Origin: Rhodoferax sp.
GTDB lineage: Bacteria > Pseudomonadota > Gammaproteobacteria > Burkholderiales > Burkholderiaceae_C
Direction of reading: 5' to 3'
Length of the DNA: 9,345 nt
NCBI GenBank assembly: GCA_029865675.1
Contig: JARXAU010000155.1
Coordinates: forward strand, 1 to 9,345
Shown here: positions 5,079 through 9,345 of the stretch, piece by piece
How positions within the stretch are numbered: the stretch's first letter is position 1
Layout of the letters: each line of letters starts with the position of its first letter
Notes under the pieces: model-generated
Database searches by the model: none
Told to the model about the DNA's origin: nothing
Seen by the model: only the letters and a program-made list of their open reading frames with translations
Translations under genes and position numbers: made by a program

Positions 5079-6233
5079 CTAGGTTTGTACCAAACGCCGC
5101 GCGTTCGCAATGGACATCAGTATGCCCAAGGCAAATCCCAAGGTCACCATAGCGGTGCCGCCGTAGCTTATAAAAGGCAAGGGCACGCCGACCACCGGCA
5201 AGATGCCGCTGACCATGCCCATGTTGACAAAGGCGTAGGTGAAAAAGATCATGGCAATGCTGCCCGCCAGCAACCGGGAGAACAGGGTGGGTGCGTCTAG
5301 CGCGATGGCCAGTCCGCGCAATATGAGCGCGATAAAGCCAGCGATCAGCAGCACATTACCTAAAAGACCGAACTCTTCGGAGAAGGCCGCAAAGATAAAG
5401 TCGGTGGTGCGTTCGGGGATAAATTCCAGGTGCGTTTGGGTGCCGTTCATAAACCCCACGCCAAGCACCCCGCCTGAGCCAATACCAATCATTCCCTGGA
5501 TGATGTGAAAACCCTTGCCCAGAGGATCGCGCGAGGGGTCTAACAAGGTACAAATACGCTGCTGCTGGTAGTCGTGCAACACGGGCCATCGCACACCGTC
5601 GGCGCACAGCGTGGGCTCAAAGGCAACCAACAACACCAAAGCCAGAAGGCTCAGTAACGCAGGCGGGATGATTAACTTCCAACTCACACCCGCAAAAAAG
5701 ATGACGGCCAGGCCCGCAGCCAGCACCAGCAAGGCGGTACCGAGGTCCGGCTGGCGCATGATCAAGCCCACCGGAATACCCAACAAGACGGCGGCGACCG
5801 CAAAGTCCAGAGGCCGCAACTGCCCTTCGCGCTTTTGGAAGTACCAGGCCAGCATCAGCGGCATTGCGATTTTCAAAATCTCGCTGGGCTGAATCACCAC
5901 GCCCACATTCAGCCAACGGCGCGCTCCCTTTTTGGTCACACCAAAAACCGCCACTGCCACCAGCAGCGCCACGGCGGCAATGTAGAGCGGGACGGCCAGG
6001 CCCATGAGCCGCTGCGGTGGGATTTGCGCGGCGACAAACATCACCAGGCCCGCAATCAACATATTGCGCGCATGGTCGGCAAAGCGGGTGCCGTGGTCGT
6101 AGCCGCTGGAATACATGACCAGCAATCCGGCGCACGCCAGCACGAACACGATGAAGGCCAGTGGACCGTCCATGCCCACAACCCACCCGGCGATGCGGCT
6201 GCGCAAGCTGATTTTTCCGAAGGGAGTGGCCAT
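5079..6233 (-). CDS. rodA: Peptidoglycan glycosyltransferase RodA (SEDS family)
   Basis: RodA polymerises lipid II into glycan strands during cell elongation, working with a class B PBP (PBP2/MrdA) and MreBCD. The product is 384 residues with about ten membrane segments (E. coli 370). Visible SEDS signatures, numbered from the ATG, are MYSSGYDHGTRF (about 40-51), KGARRWLN and QPSEILKI, RQPDLGT, the large periplasmic loop ending LLDPSRDPLGKGFH, FIPERTTDFIFAAFSEEFG with the presumed catalytic Asp278, and PLPFISYGGT (352-361). I prefer ATG 6233; an in-frame GTG at 6254 would add seven residues, and neither has a clear Shine-Dalgarno. Two cysteines (Cys210, Cys228) lie in the periplasmic loop. 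The gene is divergent from the ribonuclease gene and has no mrdA directly upstream. Confidence 0.94.
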   Translation of the reverse strand: MATPFGKISLRSRIAGWVVGMDGPLAFIVFVLACAGLLVMYSSGYDHGTRFADHARNMLIAGLVMFVAAQIPPQRLMGLAVPLYIAAVALLVAVAVFGVTKKGARRWLNVGVVIQPSEILKIAMPLMLAWYFQKREGQLRPLDFAVAAVLLGIPVGLIMRQPDLGTALLVLAAGLAVIFFAGVSWKLIIPPALLSLLALVLLVAFEPTLCADGVRWPVLHDYQQQRICTLLDPSRDPLGKGFHIIQGMIGIGSGGVLGVGFMNGTQTHLEFIPERTTDFIFAAFSEEFGLLGNVLLIAGFIALILRGLAIALDAPTLFSRLLAGSIAMIFFTYAFVNMGMVSGILPVVGVPLPFISYGGTAMVTLGFALGILMSIANARRLVQT

Positions 6234-6274
6234 GGACCGATTATCGGGCGGCACAGCGACCCGTCACTCGCCAT

Positions 6275-6280
6275 GGGAGA
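6275..6280 (+). promoter_or_regulatory. Shine-Dalgarno of the ribonuclease gene
   Basis: GGGAGA lies 9 nt before ATG 6290 and supports that start. The 56-nt divergent gap with rodA (6234-6289) is GC-rich, and I could not recognise -35/-10 boxes for either direction. Confidence 0.55.
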
Positions 6281-6289
6281 ATCTGCGCC

Positions 6290-8341
6290 ATGTTTGTATT
6301 GTTTGATGAAGCCGGAAAATTCATGGCCGGTCGGGTGTTGTCAGAGAGCGATGCCTCGGCGCAAGTCGAGCTCGACAGTGGCAAGCGCGTCAAGGTCAAG
6401 TTGGCCCACGTGCTGCTGCGCTTTGAAAAACCGGCCCCTGCTGCCTTTATGGCCGCTGCGCAGGCGCTGAGCGAAACCATTGAACTGGAATTGGCCTGGG
6501 AGTTTTCCCCTGACGATGACTTTGCTTTTGCCACCTTGGCGCGTGACTACTTCAGCAAAGACGCCACGATAGAGCAGCAGGCCGCCATGCTGATCCGCCT
6601 GTTTGATGCGCCGCACTACTTTCGCCGCGCGGGCAAGGGTTTTTTCCGCAAAGCGTCTGCCGAGGTGATTGCCCAGGCGCTGGTGGCCATTGAGAAGAAG
6701 AAGGCCACGCTCGCGCTGATTGTCCAGTGGGCGCAGGAACTGGGCGAGGGCGTATGCCCCCAGCCGGTGCGCGAGCAGCTCTACAAAATTTTGTTCAAGC
6801 CCGACAAAAACGCCCCCGAATACAAGGCCGTGGTCGAGGCCTCACGCGCCACCCGTACCGCGCCCCTGGACCTGCTGCAGCGCAGCGGCGCCATTGACTC
6901 CCCGTACCAGTTCCACTGGAAGCGCTTTTTGCTGGAAAATTTTCCCCAGGGCACCGGCTTTGCCACCACCTCGGCGCCTGCCATCACCGAGCCGCTGCCG
7001 CGCGCACTTGCGTCGGCCTTTTCCATTGACGACTCCGCCACCACCGAGATTGACGACGCCTTGTCGGTGCAAGGCCTGGGCAGCGGTACGGTTACCGTGG
7101 GCGTGCACATTGCCGCGCCGGGCCTGGCCCTGGTGCCTGAGGGCGACATAGACCGCCTGGGCCGCGCGCGTTTGTCCACCGTCTACATGCCGGGATACAA
7201 AGTCACCATGCTGCCCGACGCAGTGGTGCAAAGCTACACCTTGCAAGAGGGGCGCGATTGCCCCGCAGTGAGCTTGTACGTGACCGTGGACGAGGCCACG
7301 CTGGCGATTGTGGCCAGCCAAACCCGGTTGGAGAGCGTGCCCATCAGCCACAACCTGCGCCACGACCAGTTGGATGCCATCGTGACCGAAGAATGGTTGC
7401 AAACCGCCTTGGCCACGCCGGGCAGCGAACCCGCGCCACTGACCGGCCTGCAGCCCCAGCTCGCGTTTTTGCACCGCTTGGCGCGCAGCCTCAAAGCACA
7501 GCGCGAAGTGGTGCGCGGCAAGCCCGAGACCTTTAACCGCCCGGATTACAACTTCAAGCTCGTAGGTAACGAGGGTGCCGAGCCGCAAGGCGACGAGCAA
7601 GTGCTGATCAGTACCCGGCAACGTGGTGCGCCCCTCGATTTGATTGTGGCCGAGGCCATGATTTTGGCCAACAGCACCTGGGGCAATTGGATGGCTGAAC
7701 TGGGCGTGCCCGCCATTTACCGCAGCCAGGCCTCGCTGGCACCGGGCGTCAAGGTGCGCATGGGCACCAAGGCGCTGCCCCATGCCGGCATCGGCGTCAA
7801 AAGCTACGCCTGGAGCACCTCGCCTTTGCGCCGCTACACCGATATGGTCAACCAGTGGCAGATCATTGCCTGCGCCCGCCACGGCAGCACGGCCGCGCTG
7901 GCCGCCCCCTTTAAGCCCAAGGACGCGGCGCTGTTCTCCATCATCTCTAGCTTTGACGCCGCTTACAGCGCTTACAGCGGTTTTCAGGGGGCGATGGAAC
8001 GCTTTTGGACGCTCAAGTATTTGCAGCAAAACGCGGTGCTGGAGCTGGAGTGCAGCGTGTTTAAAGAAAACATGGTGCGCGCCGATACGCTGCCGCTGGT
8101 GCTCCCGGTGATGGGCGCGCAAGGCCTGCCGCGCGGCGCGCGGGTGCGGGTGCGCTTGGGCGAGATGGACTTGATCACCCTGGATATTCACGGCACGGTG
8201 GTCGAGCGCTTGGACGCCCCAGCGCTTGATGGCAGTGCGCCCGACGCGCTGGGCGACGAGGCACAGGAAGACGACGAAGTCTCGGGGCCTATCGCTATTG
8301 CGGTGGACGTCGATGAGGCCCCGTTGGGTGACGTCAGCTAG
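6290..8341 (+). CDS. RNB-domain 3'-5' exoribonuclease (RNase II/R superfamily)
   Basis: A 683-residue protein of the RNase II/R superfamily, which degrades RNA processively from the 3' end using Mg2+. Residues 1-45 look like a small barrel domain (VLFDEAGKFMAGRVL). A helical linker follows to about 235, and the RNB catalytic domain spans about 236-575. The active-site motif FSIDDSATTEIDDALSV (244-260) supplies Asp247, Asp255 and Asp256. The position equal to Asp207 of E. coli RNase II is Glu253, as I recall in mitochondrial Dss1-like members. TSPLRRYTDMVNQ (510-522) is the conserved C-terminal RNB motif with the Arg that contacts RNA. A divergent S1-like segment covers about 583-640, followed by an acidic tail (Asp/Glu-rich 645-683). 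The typical RNase R length and Lys-rich tail are absent, so it is neither a classical rnr nor an E. coli-type rnb. It is followed by the TonB-like gene after 7 nt. Confidence 0.92.
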   Translation: MFVLFDEAGKFMAGRVLSESDASAQVELDSGKRVKVKLAHVLLRFEKPAPAAFMAAAQALSETIELELAWEFSPDDDFAFATLARDYFSKDATIEQQAAMLIRLFDAPHYFRRAGKGFFRKASAEVIAQALVAIEKKKATLALIVQWAQELGEGVCPQPVREQLYKILFKPDKNAPEYKAVVEASRATRTAPLDLLQRSGAIDSPYQFHWKRFLLENFPQGTGFATTSAPAITEPLPRALASAFSIDDSATTEIDDALSVQGLGSGTVTVGVHIAAPGLALVPEGDIDRLGRARLSTVYMPGYKVTMLPDAVVQSYTLQEGRDCPAVSLYVTVDEATLAIVASQTRLESVPISHNLRHDQLDAIVTEEWLQTALATPGSEPAPLTGLQPQLAFLHRLARSLKAQREVVRGKPETFNRPDYNFKLVGNEGAEPQGDEQVLISTRQRGAPLDLIVAEAMILANSTWGNWMAELGVPAIYRSQASLAPGVKVRMGTKALPHAGIGVKSYAWSTSPLRRYTDMVNQWQIIACARHGSTAALAAPFKPKDAALFSIISSFDAAYSAYSGFQGAMERFWTLKYLQQNAVLELECSVFKENMVRADTLPLVLPVMGAQGLPRGARVRVRLGEMDLITLDIHGTVVERLDAPALDGSAPDALGDEAQEDDEVSGPIAIAVDVDEAPLGDVS

Positions 8342-8348
8342 CGCTGAA

Positions 8349-9236
8349 ATGGCCGGCCTGCAACATACGGTGCGACGGCAATGGGCGCGCGCGAGCTTGT
8401 TGCAGCGCGCATTGCTGGTGTCGCTGGCTTTGCATGTTTTCGTGATCGCACTGCGCTTTTCCAACCCGAAGGAATTCGACCGCATGTTCACTGATGCGAC
8501 GCTTGACGTGGTGTTGGTCAATGCACGCAGCGAATTGCCGCCCGAGAACGCGCAAGCGCTGGCACAAACCTCGTTGGCCGGTGGTGGTGAAGCGGCGCAG
8601 GGTATTGCCACCAGCATGTTGGCTCCGGCTCCCGAATCCCTGGACGGCGACGCCATACAGGCCGCTACTGCCCAAGAGCGCCAAAGCCTGCAGCAGCAGC
8701 AAAACCTGCTGCTAAGCCGTGTTAAGGAGCAACTCACCGCGCTAAGCGAAGCGCAAAACAAAAGCGCCAGTTCACCGCAAGAGCGGGAAGCGTTAGAGAA
8801 AAAGCGGCGCGAAATGGTCAGACTCTTGGCCAAAATTGAAAATCGCATTGACGCGGAAAATGCGCGTCCGCGCAAACGCTACGTGAGCCCGGCGGTGCGT
8901 GAGGTCAGCTATGCGGTGTACTACGACGGCATGCGCCAGACCATCGAGGCGCGCGGGACTACTTATTTCCCGCAAAAACGCGGTGAAAAACTCTATGGCA
9001 GTTTGACCATGGTGCTCACCGTGGACGACAAGGGCGTGGTGCTAGAGGCCGAGGTCGCCAAGTCCTCGGGTAACCGCGACTTGGACCGGCGTGCCCAAGA
9101 GATCGCCCGAAAAGCCGGTCCATTTGGCGCCTTTACTCCGGAGATGCGCAAGACGGTGGACCAGCTCGTGGTCGTGTCGCGCTTTACCTTTACCAAAGAC
9201 GCAACCCTGCAAACCAAGGCGATGGTGCCCCAGTGA
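8349..9236 (+). CDS. TonB-like energy transducer / envelope protein
   Basis: A 295-residue protein with a short cytoplasmic N-terminus, one membrane anchor (about residues 19-37), a periplasmic linker and a TonB-type C-terminal domain (about 183-283, including GSLTMVLTVDDKGVVLEAEV and the final FTFTKD strand). The anchor contains Ser25-x3-His29, the spacing of the SxxxH pair in E. coli TonB that is needed for coupling to ExbB/ExbD. The linker is not the usual Pro-Lys/Pro-Glu spacer. It is Ala/Gln-rich and then a charged, probably coiled-coil stretch (about 105-172, with a QQQQ run). Start ATG 8349 lies 7 nt after the ribonuclease stop and has only a weak Shine-Dalgarno, so coupling is likely. 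No exbB or exbD is present in the window. Whether it powers outer-membrane transport or has a structural role is open. Confidence 0.8.
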   Translation: MAGLQHTVRRQWARASLLQRALLVSLALHVFVIALRFSNPKEFDRMFTDATLDVVLVNARSELPPENAQALAQTSLAGGGEAAQGIATSMLAPAPESLDGDAIQAATAQERQSLQQQQNLLLSRVKEQLTALSEAQNKSASSPQEREALEKKRREMVRLLAKIENRIDAENARPRKRYVSPAVREVSYAVYYDGMRQTIEARGTTYFPQKRGEKLYGSLTMVLTVDDKGVVLEAEVAKSSGNRDLDRRAQEIARKAGPFGAFTPEMRKTVDQLVVVSRFTFTKDATLQTKAMVPQ

Positions 9237-9345
9237 AGCCGTGGTTGCGCTTTTTGAGCTTGATTGCGCTTGCCTCGCTGGGCTTGCAATTGTTTTTTGT
9301 GTTGCGCATTGCCAGCCTGGCGTTGCTTGATCCGCAGTCCACGTC
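9233..9345 (+). CDS. mtgA: Monofunctional peptidoglycan glycosyltransferase MtgA (3' end outside window)
   Basis: The first 37 codons run off the window. They start at GTG 9233, whose GTGA overlaps the stop of the TonB-like gene. The segment encodes a charged start (MKPWLRF), a hydrophobic anchor (about residues 6-30) and then LLDPQSTS, which resembles the N-terminus of betaproteobacterial MtgA proteins as I remember it (anchor, then DPQST and FQRSE). MtgA polymerises lipid II into glycan strands without a transpeptidase domain. The glycosyltransferase 51 motifs lie outside the window, so the identity rests on the N-terminus and the gene neighbourhood. Confidence 0.7.
   Translation, partial: MKPWLRFLSLIALASLGLQLFFVLRIASLALLDPQST

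Noticed and set aside
6234..6289. Divergent promoter pair between rodA and the ribonuclease gene
   Set aside because: A promoter is expected somewhere here, but I found no -35/-10 pair good enough to place.
6842..8875. 677-codon open frame on the minus strand across the ribonuclease and TonB-like genes
   Set aside because: It is antisense to two well-recognised proteins, spans their junction, and its product is Arg/His/Gln-rich with no motif. Such mirror frames are common in GC-rich DNA.
1..9345. Mobile elements, CRISPR arrays, tRNA or rRNA genes, defence systems
   Set aside because: No direct-repeat arrays, transposase motifs, tRNA-like folds or base-composition breaks were seen; nearly all sequence is covered by housekeeping genes.

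Overview
The window looks like an ordinary chromosomal segment of a GC-rich betaproteobacterium, most likely a Comamonadaceae member (Burkholderiales, Rhodoferax/Polaromonas-like). That placement rests on remembered protein style (TldD, RodA, the Dss1-like RNB ribonuclease, the MtgA N-terminus) and on codon use, not on a database search. I saw no mobile element, tRNA, rRNA or CRISPR array.

Layout. (1) 1-1055, plus strand: the C-terminal three quarters of mpl, a peptidoglycan-recycling ligase. (2) 1056-1167: a short convergent gap with a GC-rich hairpin. (3) 1168-2271, minus strand: aroG, a class I DAHP synthase, the entry step of aromatic amino acid synthesis. (4) 2281-2443, minus strand: an aroG leader with a 22-codon Phe-rich ORF, a perfect 9-bp stem with a T run, and a competing pairing segment, which together look like a phenylalanine attenuator. 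(5) 2479-6233, minus strand: a co-directional run transcribed rodA, tldD, azlC, azlD towards the aroG leader. A possible 20-codon ORF overlaps the tldD start, and azlC and azlD overlap by 4 nt. (6) From 6290, plus strand and divergent from rodA: an RNB-domain exoribonuclease, a TonB-like envelope protein and the first 37 codons of mtgA, packed with gaps or overlaps of a few bases.

How the genes relate. Three genes serve the peptidoglycan wall: mpl (recycling), rodA (elongation polymerase) and mtgA (glycosyltransferase). azlCD encodes a predicted amino-acid exporter and lies directly upstream of aroG, so amino-acid export and aromatic biosynthesis are adjacent. tldD belongs to a conserved metalloprotease family, and the ribonuclease acts in RNA turnover.

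The most interesting item is the predicted Phe-responsive attenuator in front of aroG. The Phe/Tyr codons, a segment able to block the terminator, the terminator itself and a start-deciding Shine-Dalgarno follow in the classical order. There is no room for a separate promoter between the terminator and the gene. The leader ORF has no Shine-Dalgarno and may be leaderless.
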